Source: Adiantum capillus-veneris
Lineage: Eukaryota > Streptophyta > Polypodiopsida > Polypodiales > Pteridaceae
Direction of reading: 5' to 3'
Length of the DNA: 64,000 nt
Assembly: GCA_014529385.2 (NCBI GenBank)
Contig: CM043942.1
Location: forward strand, 33,461,969-33,525,968
A model generated the notes under the pieces. The model saw only the letters and a program-made list of their open reading frames with translations. It made no database searches and was not told the DNA's origin. Within the stretch, counting starts at the first letter, position 1. The number at the start of each line of letters is the position of its first letter. A program made the translations under genes and the position numbers. This document shows positions 1 to 11,161 of the stretch, in pieces.

Positions 1-239
1 GCATTGTATATACACCCATCACTCTAGGGCTATCTATCTTTCCATTGCACACTAAGTAACACACTCTCTATTGTTTGCCTTGAGCTTCCTTCGTCTTCTC
101 CAAGCTGTGTGTGTTTCTCTGCAACCCTAATTCCAACAACACTCTTGTTATTCTCATTAGAAATCTATTCTAATGAAATGCTCATTATGTTCATGCTATT
201 TTTCGCTACACACAAGTTACCAAGCCATTAAATGTTACA
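1..239 (+). repeat. 3' end of a Ty1/copia LTR (C2/C3 family)
   Basis: Positions 1-141 match, in reverse complement, the LTRs of the copia element at 15493-20662. The same tract around the TATA-like tatatac, the 'ccatcactctagggc' block and the 'ccctaattccaaca' end are present. About 95 further bases, not found in the other copies, lead to a terminal 'aca' just before a primer-binding-like site. It is therefore the tail of a left LTR whose start lies outside the window. The extra 95 bases may be a variant LTR end or an insertion. Confidence 0.7.
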
Positions 240-240
240 T

Positions 241-252
241 TGGTATCATAGC
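241..252 (+). other. Primer binding site, initiator Met-tRNA type
   Basis: The sequence tggtatcatagc differs by one base from the tggtatcagagc primer site seen at the C1 element in this same window. It sits one base after the LTR end. It marks the start of the internal region of a copia element, but the gag that should follow is missing. Gypsy G1 sequence begins about 70 bases later. Confidence 0.65.
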
Positions 253-319
253 ACAAGGTTTCTCTTTTCTTGCTCAAGAAGGGAGGTCCTCAAGCTAGCT
301 ATAAATCGCTGGTACCCAA

Positions 320-1494
320 AAGTACCAACAAGTGTGTACCAATCGTATACACCCATGGATCCTCGTGCTCATGTAGTTCCTACCCCTCCCATTGTTTCAA
401 CTACCTATGCTCCACAACCACAACACCCAAGCTCTTATTTCCATGGGACTATACCGGCTAGCATTAGCATGTCACATCCGACATCTGGTATGCCTAGGGC
501 CACCCATATGAACTATGGACCACCACATGGCACAACATCGTACCCAACGTGGAACCCAAGGGCTTCCTATGCGCCAAGCCCAATGCCAATACCTACTCCA
601 CATGTAGTCTCTAGAGCGCCTTCACCCACAGTGCCTGCTCACTCAGGTGACTTGGCAACATTTGCTCAAGCTATTGGTGGATCTATTGCTGAGAATATGC
701 GTAATACGCCTGATAGAGAGCCTAGAAGTAAGGCAGTACAAATAGCCAAGCTCACACAAAAATTTAGTGGAGACGGGGATGTGAGAAATCATATCGAAGT
801 GTTTGAACAAATATGTGATTCTCTAGGAGAACACAATGACCTGCATCATAAGAGTAATGCTTTAAGCCTAACCTTAAGTGGAAAGGCAGGGGATTGGTAT
901 AGAACCCTAAGGGTGGAAGAAAAAACGATTTACCCTACTCTTAGGAGACTATTCTTGAAAGAATACATACGAGAGGGAGTGCTTTGGGGTGTAGCCTCTC
1001 AACTCCGGAAAGCCCAACGAGAGGAAGGAGAGTCGTTGAGAGACTTTATTAGTCACTTGAAGCATTTGAATTCTCGTTGTAATCCAAATGAACGCTTCAA
1101 TAATAATCAATTGCTTGATAAATTCATTAGGGGATTACGACATGAGGATATCTACAATGGCCTAGTCATTAGAGGTATCACCACTTGGGAAGCAGTCACC
1201 ACCAATGCGATCCAATTAGAGGATAATTTAATGATTCAAGGAGAAAGAGTGTCTGTTGAGACTAAATCTATTAGCTCGCAAGCACAAGGGCATCAGCCAA
1301 TGACCTTAAAGTCTATTGCTAAGGAACCAAAGATATCTCAGATGACTTTAGCAGATCTCACCAAGGCTATTCAAGAGAGTCTTAGAGACAATCGTGCTCC
1401 GCAAAACAATCATATGTATCCAAGAAGGGAGCAACAATGGTGCTCAGTATGCTATGCACCGCATAGTACCAGTGATGCCCTACTTTTAGAGTAA
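320..1494 (+). pseudogene. gag: G1 gag, capsid region
   Basis: The product would be the structural capsid polyprotein that packages element RNA. After a Pro/Ser/Thr-rich stretch of about 110 residues comes a Retrotrans_gag-type helical domain (about nt 740-1250) with the usual 'LSGKAGDWYRTL' and 'FLKEYIREG' segments. The reading frame runs on toward a first zinc knuckle (CSVC...H) at about 1441. A 1-bp deletion near 1474, relative to G2, shifts the frame and ends the ORF at 1494. The true start codon is lost with the 5' truncation. The upstream part of the open frame (232-319) is copia-derived. Confidence 0.85.
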
Positions 1495-4102
1495 AATTCA
1501 ATGGGAACTGCAATGCCTGTGGGAGGTATGGTCATCAAGCTAAGGATTGCATAGTATTTAAGCGCGCGATGGCCAATAGACCAACCTTAGCATGGACAGA
1601 CACACCTCGAGTGCCTGCATTGATGCCGACCCCACCTCTTGAACAAACAACACAACACATGGTCCCTAGGGCCCAAAATGTTGTTCAAACAACACCCTTA
1701 CCACCTCCAGTGCTAGGACCGCAACCACCACATCCGAGAATCACTTCTGTGAATCAACTGGGTTGTGAGTCATCTATTTCTTGTTTGGAAGGCTGTGAGG
1801 AAGATATAGATCCTAATATTGCCGATAGGATGGATGTGCTTGAAGAAAGTCCACAATACTACATGGAGGACTATTGGGGACAAGTCAAACTTGTATATCA
1901 AGTAGCTGCTCTTGCGGCAAGAGCCAAAATATCAATTACACTGCTAAGAGACCACCTCTTCAATGCTATGAGTGTGGAGGTCCACAACGTGTAGCCAAGT
2001 GTCCTATTAGGCTACAAAAGAATGCCACACTAATGCAAACTAATCAAGCGAGCACGTCTACAATGCCGATACTCATGTGTAATCGATGTGGCATAGATCA
2101 TTTGATAGCCCAATGTCCCAATAATCCAAATGCACCGAAGATCACGCCATTAAACTTTATTGAAGTTACCGAGGAGCAATCACCAAGTACACCTATGGTA
2201 CCAGTAAACGTACTCACACAATCGATGCTCCAAAAACAAAATTATATTCTTGAGGAAAGAGACACGGCATCAATTGCCCAATCTCAGAAAAAGAAAACAC
2301 GAAGGAAGAGATCGCATAAAGCAGCGAAGTCAGACCCCAGTTCAAAGACCAACATAGGGACTAGTGACGACCCCGTATATATGAACGACACTGACGAAGA
2401 TTCTGATTCAGGTGAAACCATGGAGACCAAAACAACCACTAAGATAGAAACCAACAAGGAAGATCTTCATGAGCCACAATGGCAAGGATCCAAGAAGAAA
2501 AGAGAAACTTATCCAAACCCTACAAAGGAGATTGAGCGAGTCAAGCAATTAAGGAGTTTGGTAGAAGATACCCAAAGGGATCTAGAACCAGCACCTAGGC
2601 AGATCCAGATTACAGACACCGTGTTCCCTACGCAACATCAACCTCACCAAGTCCATAGACCCTTACCCGTACCTAGTGTCATCCAAGAAGAAAGTGACTT
2701 AAAGTCATGGGAAAGTGGGCGTACTCACTTCTTGATGGAAAGAATGTTTACAGAGGGACTACTTGATCCTATCGAAGAAATGGAGATCCCATCTTCCCCA
2801 CGTCAAGGGACTGAAGTCCAAAAGGTGCCGTTAAACATTGCAAAATTGATGGATTTCATTTCTTCAGAAGTTAGAACCACCATCATGTCCAAACTATATA
2901 AAGATCCTGAGCTAATCTCAGCTCTTCGAGCCTTCCTCAATGGAGAACTAATGTTTGGGCTACCACAATTTACACAGATGGATGGAGCTGGGGAGATGCC
3001 AATAGATGAGGAACACATAGATCCACAACCCAACCTAGATGAGAACCTTGCTATAGAAATACATGTTAACAAGTTGGGACAATACTTTGAGGGTGATGAA
3101 TCCAATGCGACTATACCAATCACTACTAAGGGATTAACTGTGAAGGGAATCCTTGATGGTGGCACTGGGGTTAGCATTGTGACTAAAAATTGCTGGGAAA
3201 CTATGGGAAGACCTCACCTTGCGACCACAACTATAGTAGTGAAGATGGCCAATGGGTCTATTGTTAAACCTATTGGGATGCTAGAAGATCTCAAGATCAA
3301 GGTCTTTGGACATAAAATAAGGATTACCTTTATTGTTTTGGATTTCTCCAAACACACTATCGCATCGGAGATGATCTTAGGACATCCTTTCATGAGGGAA
3401 GCAAAAATGGTGCATGACTGGTCTAAAAACCATGTCTACTTGCAGTTCCAGGATTCTGTCATTCGAGTGGATCTTGTGACTAGTCGAGCACATCCCCTAG
3501 GAAACAGGTTTATAATTGAGCATAGATCTGACACCACAGTTCACTCGGCCCCATTGCAGTATTGTTATACGTGTAAAGAGGACACTGATGTTGGGGAAGA
3601 TTCTCCTTATATGGACGTACTACCTGGGATGACTGAGTTAGAAAATATGGATTGGGTCCACCTAGCAGCAACCGTAGAGACTTGGGGAAATAGGAGGACG
3701 ACCTAGGTAACACCTGAGGGGGATGAAATGCCAACACTTGTACCCTTAAATATGCTAGAAGCAATGCATATAGCTTCTGATAACCTACAAGATGAAGGTT
3801 TGACTGGCATTGGAACCAGTAGCACATCACAAGACTATAGCCCACACGATTTGGGGTCACAATCATCATTTGAAATTGACTCTGAGGATGAAGAATCTGA
3901 GTTAAATCTTAGTGCAAATGTGGGGACAAACCATTCAGGGCCCAGTGGTAACCTAGATGACAATCTATCCAAGGGAGCAGAAGACACAAGTAGTGATTCA
4001 TCTAGTGACTCTTCACTAGAGATCGGCCGTAATCGAGAATTAAACAAGAAGAGTAAGAGATATAAGGGGGACGATATTGAGAAAATATGCGTGCTAGAAT
4101 AA
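1495..4102 (+). pseudogene. G1 gag nucleocapsid and first protease (PR1)
   Basis: Three zinc-knuckle sites follow the frameshift: CNAC...H...C at 1509-1550, CYEC with the His replaced by Gln at about 1964-2002, and CNRC...H...C at 2078-2116. A charged Lys/Glu-rich linker (2230-2640) follows. The retropepsin fold then contains ILDGGTG at about 3147-3170, with the catalytic Asp codon at 3155, and a downstream ILGHPF segment. The active-site triplet is D-G-G rather than D-T/S-G. A TAG at 3704 splits the frame, which resumes to 4102 through an acidic, Ser/Asp-rich tail. That tail's stop overlaps the RT frame by 16 nt. Confidence 0.85.
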
Positions 4103-6449
4103 ATGAAAAGAAATCTACCGCAGAATGGCTTAATTATATAGGGGCATGTGATGCTCATCGGAAGTTGGTAGATAACTGGGGTGAATACCTTCAAAGAGTT
4201 ATGTGGTGTAGTTCACAACCCATTGACATCACACAACTAGAAGCTACAGAGAAGCCAAAGTTGAGCCATACTGTAAGGAGACGACAAAATCAAGAGTTAA
4301 CTCAACAACAAAAGGAATCGGAAGTGAAATCACAGTCCACAGAACAACAAGACTCCACAGACTTACACCCTGCACTTGAACATTTCAAATCCTATACCAC
4401 AGAGGAACGTAAGGTTGTGTATACAAAGGCTCAAAGAAAACCTATCGATGGGAGCAATGGAGTCTATGACGGTCCAGCGATAGTTAAGGAAATAGAGTTA
4501 GCAGACCCAGGAGAAGAGTCTAAACCTGTTTTCATTGTCCAAGATCTGACCGAAACTGAGGAGTGTGTACTTAAAGAACTTCTAAAGGAATTCGGGGATA
4601 TATTTACCTGGACATATCATGATATGAAAGGTGTTCCACCTTCCGTGGTGCAACACACAATCCCCATGAATAGCATGGCTAAACCAGTTCAGCAACCACC
4701 CTACCCAGTGAATCCTAAATATGCAAAAATCGTTCAAGAAGAGATTGAAAAGCTTGTGGAATGCAGATTCATATACCCTATTGAGCACTCAGAATGGGTG
4801 TCACCAATAGTGATTGTGCCAAAAAAGAATGGGAAACTCAGAGTGTGCGTGGATCTCAAGAAGGTCCAAACAGCCACTAGGAGGGACCATTACCATATTC
4901 AGAACACGTGCTTGAAAGAGTTGTAGGGAAGGAAGCTTATAGCTTTTTAGATGGGTACTCTGGCTACAATCAAATCATAATTGGGTTGGAGGACCAAGCT
5001 AAAACAGCCTTTATAACCGAATTTGGAGTGTTCGCATTTCGTGTTATGGCTTTTGGTTTAACCAATGCCCCTGCTACCTTTCAAAGATTAATAAACACTG
5101 CCTTTAGCGAATATCTGAGGGAGTTTTATGAAGCTTTCTTAGATGATCTTTGTGTTTATTCCTCTTGGAAAGAACATCTATCATGCTTACGAAAAATGTT
5201 TAAGAAGTGTAGATTGTATCGCATCTCCTTAAACCCTTTCAAATGCCAATTTTGGGTTAAACATGGAGTCATTTTAGGGCATATAGTGTCAAAAAATGGG
5301 ATTTCCACAGATGAGGGCAAAATTAAAGCCATTGCTAAATTGCCACCATCTACAAACTATAAAGGAGTTCAAAGGTTCATGGGCCATGTTGGTTATTACC
5401 GACGGTTTATTTTAAACTTTACTGAGATAGCTTGTCCTTTGTACAAGCTTCTTATTGAGTTCCAATGGACTTCGGAGTGTGACCATGCTTATGAGTCATT
5501 GAAAAATACCTTGACTAGTGCTCCTATTCTATGAGTGCCCGATTGGAATGTAATTTTTCATGTGCATATTGATGCATCGAACTTTGCTATTGGGTGTGTT
5601 CTAGCTCAACCAGGAGAACATAAACTGGACTACCCCATTAGCTTTGCAAGTCGTCAGTTGAATGATGCTGAGAGAAACTACACCACTACAGAGCGAGAAG
5701 GTTTAGGTATGATTTATGCAGTGAAGAAATTTCGCTACTACCTTCTGGCCAACAAGTTTCTGTTCTATGTTGATCATCAAGCCTTGTTGTATCTAGTAAA
5801 TAAACCTTGTTCCACGGGAAGAATTACACGATGGTTGTTAATTCTCCTTGAGTTTGATTTTACCGTTTTGGTGAGACCTGGTAAAAGACATGGCATGGCG
5901 GATCATTTGTCTCGCATACCCAATGGTGAAGCCCCTACGGGAGTCCATGATGAGTTGCTCGGTACTTCTCTAATCTTAGTCAAAACCATACCTGAATGGA
6001 GTGAGAAGATTGTGAAGTTTCTAGTTAATGGTTTTCCCCCCAAAGAGCTTCGTAAAGATATAGCTCGAAAACTGTTAAAAGAATGTGAACCTTACTCTCT
6101 CATTGCAGGAACTCTCTACAGGCTAGGGAAAGATGATATTCTTAGACGTTGTGCCCGTGAGGATGAGTATTTATACATACTACAAGAAGCCCACATGGGT
6201 ATAGCCGGCGGACATTTCTCAGGAGAACTAACAGCTAGAAAGGTGTTACAATCAGGCTATTGGTGGCCTACCTTATTCAAGGATGCATCATTTTTTGCAA
6301 AAGGATTTGATGAATGCCAATGTTACAAGATCACACAACGAGAGGATAGGATGCCCTTACATCCTGTTAAAGTGACTCAACCATTTGAAAAATGGGGTTT
6401 GGACTTTGCACGCCCAATTAGTCCGGCAGCTCGTAGCACTCAATCTTGA
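4087..6449 (+). pseudogene. pol: G1 reverse transcriptase, RNase H and integrase zinc finger
   Basis: The reverse transcriptase begins in the frame opened at 4087. Recognisable parts are 'SPIVIVPKKNGKLRVCVDLKK' near 4800, 'FRVMAFGLTNAPATFQRL' near 5040, and the polymerase active site as FLDD (about 5143) instead of the commoner YVDD/YADD. A deletion of about 7 bp near 4890 shifts the frame, and a TGA at 5532 interrupts RT/RNase H. RNase H starts at about 5555 with 'HIDASNFAIG' and includes 'TEREGLG' and 'VDHQAL'. The HHCC zinc finger of integrase follows at about 6190-6335, with one Cys changed to Phe (KGFDEC, versus KGCDEC in G2). Confidence 0.88.
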
Positions 6450-7174
6450 TATATTATTGTTGCTACTGAGTATGTGACAAAGTGGGCGGAAGCCAGGGCG
6501 ACACGTAAGGCCGATGCGAAATCAACTGTCAAGTTTCTCTTTGAGAACATTATTACAAGATTTGGTTGTCCCTTGAGATTGTTAGTGACAATGGTACTCA
6601 TTTTATAAATGGAGTAATAAAAGAACTCACTACCAACTTTATGATAGCTCACCATAAGTCCACACCTTATTATCCACAAGCAAATGGCCAAGCTGAGAGC
6701 ACCAATAAGACCTTAATCTCTATCTTGACCAAAACGGTGGAAGCTCATCGCACAGATTGGGATTTAAAGCTTACATCAACTTTATGGGCTTATCGTATTG
6801 CGTACAAAGTTGCCATTAACTGCACACCATTCAAGATGGTGTATGGCCAAGAAGCGGTTATGCCATGGGAGTTTGTCGTTCCTAGTCTTCGAGTAGCTAC
6901 TCAAGAAGGTTGGGATGGTAACTCCTTAGTTAAGCGATTATATATCCTTGAAAGGCTAGATGAAGAGAGGCAATTAGCTGTGCAAAATGCACTTGTGGAG
7001 AAAGATAGGAGGAAGAAATGGTTTGACCGTCATCTAAAGAACAAAGATATCAATGTTGGTGATAAAGTCCTTATGTATGGAGTGCGTAACGAAAAGAAAA
7101 AGTTGAAATATGCGGGAAAAGGACCGTATATAGTATGTGAGATCACAATGAACCATTCGAGTGGAGACTTTTGA
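6366..7174 (+). pseudogene. G1 integrase core
   Basis: The integrase core joins element cDNA to chromosomal DNA. The DDE catalytic triad is visible as 'WGLDF' (about 6394), 'SDNGTHF' (about 6584) and 'NGQAEST' (about 6682). CGA has become TGA at 6448 relative to G2, and a 1-bp deletion in the CCCTTT run near 6573 breaks the frame. The C-terminal part contains a basic 'DRRKKWFDRHLKNKD' segment and a 'GDKVLMYG...GKGPYIV' module of the GPY/F type. A deletion near 7147 then throws it out of frame with the second protease, which in G2 is continuous with it. Confidence 0.87.
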
Positions 7175-8606
7175 TGGAGTTAAAACCATTGAATTACTCA
7201 ATGGGAGCAAATTTAAAAGATAATATGATCCTTTAAGCCAAGAGGAGCTACGTGCCATCCATACGAAAAAGGCAGCCAAGGCACAAACAGAATTGAAGAA
7301 GATACAAGCTCAAGCTGAGGCTTAGGAGCGACAACATCGCATAAGACGAAAACGAGAGGCTAACCTTGGAGTCACACATGCATTTCACATTGAAACCAAT
7401 GAGGATTGGTTGGACTCTGCCACACCTCTACGATACCCTATTGAGCTAAACAGCACTTATGGAAAAGTGCTATATAACGCCTTATTGGACACGGGTGCTA
7501 AATATAATTTGCTATCATATGGGGTGTGGTGTCAGTTAGGGAAGCCACCTCTATCTGAGAGTATTATCCAAGTCAAGGGTGTCAACAAGAAAAAAACTTC
7601 GGTTTTTGGAATCTGGCACACTTCTGTCAGTTATGACAATGGGGTTGTAGCTCAAGACTTTTTGGTCATGCCTGTCGGAACTATGGAGGGTAATATAAAT
7701 CTAGGTCGCACGTGGACGATAGCCACCAAATGCACTATTGATTGGGGGATAGGGGGTGTCACAACACAGAAACAAACTCTTAGCCCTGCCACTCAAGCCA
7801 TACTCCCTGAGATATTGCCTCTTAAGGAAATAAAACCCAAAACATTGCATGTCTAAGATGTTGAACCATATGTCCCCATAGCCCAAGTCTCTAGAGCTTC
7901 AACTGATGTAGCTGAAATAAAGCTTGAGACACACAAGACCCATCCCAATATAAAAAAGAAAACATACAAGTGGGTCCCTAAAGCTTCTTTAGCGACCATA
8001 GCCAATGCTAAAAGACAGGAGCTTGGTAAGAGACATCCTATTCGCCCCAAGAAATGTAAACAAATGTTGCGTTGGATTCCTAAAAAACTATTGGAAGCCC
8101 AAGGCTACTATGAAGGAAATGATCAAATCTGGGTGCCAAAACGTAAATTGTTCTCTTACTTGTCACCGGGCCCATGTGAGCTCAATCCTGTGTCTCCAAA
8201 ACAAATTGAAGATCGCGGAAAGGAAAAAATCACAGAATGCTACACACCTGCTCCAGAGCTAGTTTGGGTACCGAAGAAAGAACGATTTGTTCCACCTAGC
8301 TCAGGAACAGGGAAATCAAATGAAGCTTCTTGCTCTTCATGTAGTTCCTATACAGAAATAGAAGCTTCGACACAACCTCCACCTACCATTGTACATATCC
8401 ATACAAGCAAAAAAGAGTTTGCACCTCTCGTTGTAAGTTCACCACCTACAACAATGTTGAAAATAAAATCATGGGAGAGTACCTTACCACCCTTGCAACT
8501 AAATGAAATGCATAGGGCGGTCGAAAACTATTGGTCAAAGCCTTCACCCATAACAACTTGGAACAATTGGTTTCAAAAGGTGACCACATCATTCCAAAAG
8601 GTATGA
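7175..8606 (+). pseudogene. G1 second retropepsin-like domain (PR2) with WxPK-repeat tail
   Basis: Downstream of integrase lies a second aspartic-protease-like domain. It has ALLDTGA (DTGA codons 7498-7509), then about 65 residues with V.GVN, 'FLVMPVG' and LGRT (7701-7712), which matches the order D-T-G-A to I-L-G-R in retropepsins. The same frame runs to 8606 with only one stop (TAA 7854, CAA in G2). In this tail the motif W-[VI]-P-K occurs four times, with the Trp codons at 7971, 8073, 8130 and 8265. In G2 the integrase and PR2 share one open frame, so this is a genuine C-terminal extension of pol. The role of the tail is unknown to me. Confidence 0.75.
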
Positions 8607-8613
8607 TCTACCC

Positions 8614-8716
8614 AAGGAACGGGGGAGTGTTTGCTGACATCCATCATTCACTTTCTTCCTCCTCAACCTTCCTCCCTGACCTCTTAATCTCCAATCTTAG
8701 AGAATGTATATATAAA
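8614..8716 (+). promoter_or_regulatory. Internal purine tract and TATA box upstream of ORF3 (G1)
   Basis: A purine-rich run, aaggaacgggggag, at 8614-8627 is followed immediately by TG. It resembles a second polypurine tract, well inside the element. A TATA-like tatatataaag lies at 8706-8716, about 140 bp before the ORF3 start. Both are conserved in G2, where the purine run is uninterrupted. They could serve as an internal plus-strand primer and promoter, or be a fossil LTR boundary. Confidence 0.45.
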
Positions 8717-8852
8717 GCCTTATACTCACAAAACAAGATAAAAAAGTAAAAGAGCAAGAGCCATAACACAAAATCATAAAAACACATTATGCACTAGAAC
8801 ACGACCCTTGTAATATTTACACTCTAACCATCATCTATTTGTGTGTACAGAT

Positions 8853-9238
8853 ATGGCTAGTACGCTAGAATCATCCACTCCTGCTTTGGGTGAGAGGTAC
8901 CCTGTTACTTTTCACAAATGTTTCACATGGTCTTTTCGGTGCTTGCATGTGAATGGGATTTGGTAGGTACGCTAGCATGTGAGAGGAATTTTGAGGAGTT
9001 AGAGTGGCTGATACGTCTCTTGACCACGACTGATCCATACTTAGTAGAGAGCGTTTCTCCCATTGAAAATGGAACAAGCCTACCCTTTTGACCAAGATGA
9101 CTATAGGCGTCTAGTGACCTTCTTAGTAAACATGGGTACCTATGATGAAGAAGAAGATTTACATGACTACACGGATGGCACATATGGTCTCATGGATGAT
9201 GACTTTGTTTATCTCAACGCGACAAGGATAGGGGTTTA
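8853..9238 (+). pseudogene. G1 ORF3 remnant (accessory 3' ORF)
   Basis: This is the degenerate counterpart of the intact 125-residue ORF at 32828-33205 in G2. The start MASTLESS is at 8853, and the stretch acttgat...cacggatgg coding for the acidic C-terminus is recognisable to 9238, with several small indels that break the frame. A pyrimidine/GT stretch ending in cag lies just two bases before the ATG. The protein resembles no family I know. Confidence 0.6.
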
Positions 9239-9239
9239 G

Positions 9240-10648
9240 CCTTAGGGTTTCCTCCCAATCTCTACAATATCCTATTCCCTTGACTCTCTAGAAGGAGTGA
9301 AAATAATTAGGTTAGGGTCCCTTATGTTTTTTTGTTGTGTTCAATAAGTGTTGGTACCTTTTCCCACTGATGTGCCTCCTAGAGGTATTCCTTGTGTTTC
9401 CTAGTGTGTACAGGAGCTTGTTGATGTTGTTATGATTTGGACCTTCATGGAATCTTTATCTCGACTCACTCTTCAAATCAAGCGCGACCATCAACACAAA
9501 CAGGTGTTTCTTGTCCATTAGCATTGCCCCTTATCTTTTTTGCATCTATGTTTGTCTGCTTTGATCGTGATTGGTAGCATAATATTTAGCGCCTTTGTTT
9601 AGCACCAACATTAAATTCAATGTAATTTTTTGTCATAATCACTTGTCTAGGTTTAAAAATCAAGCAGTTCGACTAAGCTAGTTTGACCAAGCTAGGTGTT
9701 AGAGATCTTCTCTTAATACCATGGGGAATGCCTTCCTAATTCTCAATGGTTACTTAGGTTCTTAATCCGATTTAGGTAGCATTGTGTGAAATGTACTAGG
9801 GCTTTCTAGTGGGCTTAGTCCCTATTGACCTTTAACTTAAGTATTATAAAGGGAGTTTACTAGTGTGATGAGCCCGGGGAGGGTAACGGTGTTATATGAC
9901 CCCCCAAAGTGACAAAATTAAAATGTTGAAAACAAAAATAAAAATAAAAAAATCAAAGTACCACAATGTAAAATCTTAAGCTGGAAGAGAAACCTCAGCT
10001 TGATTTGGTACTTCACTCACATGTATCGCCTATGGTACTAGAGCCCTAGAGGTTCCCAGTGTGGGCGCTTTTCCTTGAAAAGCCAAAAACCCAAGGCATA
10101 CAAAATAAGCACACACGTCAAAATTGAATCACTATGACAAGACTTTGGGGGGTCAAAGAAAAGGTAATCAGTCAGGCGATGATTTCATGAGAAATTCCTT
10201 TTATCGTAGCTTAACTACAAGGTCTTCTAGGTATAGCCTCTAGTCAGCCCTCGAACATGAAATACTTGGCTCTCGCGATTAAACAACTTAATTGACCAGA
10301 GAAAATTAAGAAGCTTACCCATGGTATTAATAGTCGATCTCTAGTACCTTTCGACCATTAAATTAGCGACCCCAAACTTGTTTAATTTTTACCTTTACAT
10401 CTGTTTATGCATTTGATTATATTGAAATTTGATGTTGATTGTTGACAAATGGTTTAAAATTCTGTTACCAATCAATTTGTCTGCCTAAAACTGCATATGC
10501 TTTTTAATTGTATATGAGAATGCAATTACTGTGCCAATGTTGTTTGATTTTGCAGTGATTGAAGAAGGCTAAGGACATTCATCTAAAATGCTCTTCCACC
10601 TCGACGAACGTGCTGCAACTCAATAGCTTTCGAGGACGGAATCTACAT
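9240..10648 (+). other. G1 conserved 3' noncoding region
   Basis: About 1.4 kb between ORF3 and the 3' polypurine tract contains no reading frame of note. It is nonetheless colinear with G2 (31415-32820, reverse strand), including the block around 'ccatggggaatgcc' and the block 'gtgggcgctttt'. It is AT-rich in the 9900-9960 and 10380-10540 stretches. Confidence 0.6.
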
Positions 10649-10662
10649 CAAGAAGGGGGGCA
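10649..10662 (+). other. G1 polypurine tract
   Basis: The run aagaaggggggca lies directly upstream of the TGTTAACC start of the LTR, the expected place for the plus-strand primer. G2 has the equivalent aggaaggggggca. Confidence 0.75.
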
Positions 10663-11161
10663 TGTTAACCCTCACGGCTCACGGACACCCTATCACCTAC
10701 GATGGATGTTGTATTATTTACTTGGTAGAGTCAGGTACCGGGCTTGTCGGTCCAATAGGAAAAGGGTAAGAGTGATCGGCGATGAGAGGCGCACTCTAAC
10801 TGGAACATTCAAGGGATTAGCTGGCTAAGCATGGGCGCCCAAGTGTGAATGGGGTGAGCTCATATAAAAGTCAACTAAACCTAAAATTCACTCATTCTCT
10901 CATTTGTGCAATAGAAGAGTGCTCTTGCTCCATCTCCATCTTCTTCTTCTTCACCTCCTTGTGTGTCTGTATGCGTGAGAGAGAGTGTATGATCGAGCAT
11001 TGCGGCGGCACGGCGGCGATGAAGCGTAGAGCGGTGAGTGACACACCAACTCCATCTTTGAGCTTACTAGTTTAGGCTTGTTGTGTGCTTGGAGCCATTT
11101 GTGGCTCGCACACAGTGTATCAGCAAGTTCCTTGCAATGACGCGCGCGACATACGCGCACA
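10663..11161 (+). repeat. G1 3' LTR
   Basis: The LTR begins TGTTAACCCTCACGG and ends in gcgcaca. It carries a TATA box (tataaaag, about 10865) and a purine/pyrimidine-rich leader. It matches the three LTR copies of G2 (49877-50449, 30818-31402 and 30265-30817) in reverse orientation. The base after it begins copia protease sequence, so the probable target duplication is atgga at 11162-11166. The left partner is missing. Confidence 0.85.

Larger units (their letters stand above)
320..11161 (+). mobile_element. G1: 5'-truncated Ty3/gypsy LTR retrotransposon
   Basis: This is a gypsy-type element with the order gag, protease, RT, RNase H, integrase, second protease, ORF3, noncoding tail and 3' LTR. 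It aligns throughout with the inverted copy G2 (30265-50449). The 5' LTR, leader and N-terminal gag extension are missing: homology to G2 begins at about 321, directly after copia sequence. At least six frame-breaking changes relative to G2 can be seen, namely a 1-bp deletion near 1474, a stop at 3704, a deletion of about 7 bp near 4890, stops at 5532 and 6448, and a 1-bp deletion near 6573. The copy is dead but keeps every domain. Confidence 0.9.

Noticed and set aside
8628-8850. Possible LTR starting TGTTTGCTG after an internal purine tract
   Set aside because: No second copy lies at the other end of G2, whose true LTRs are proven by gtatc duplications. Kept only as an internal regulatory region.
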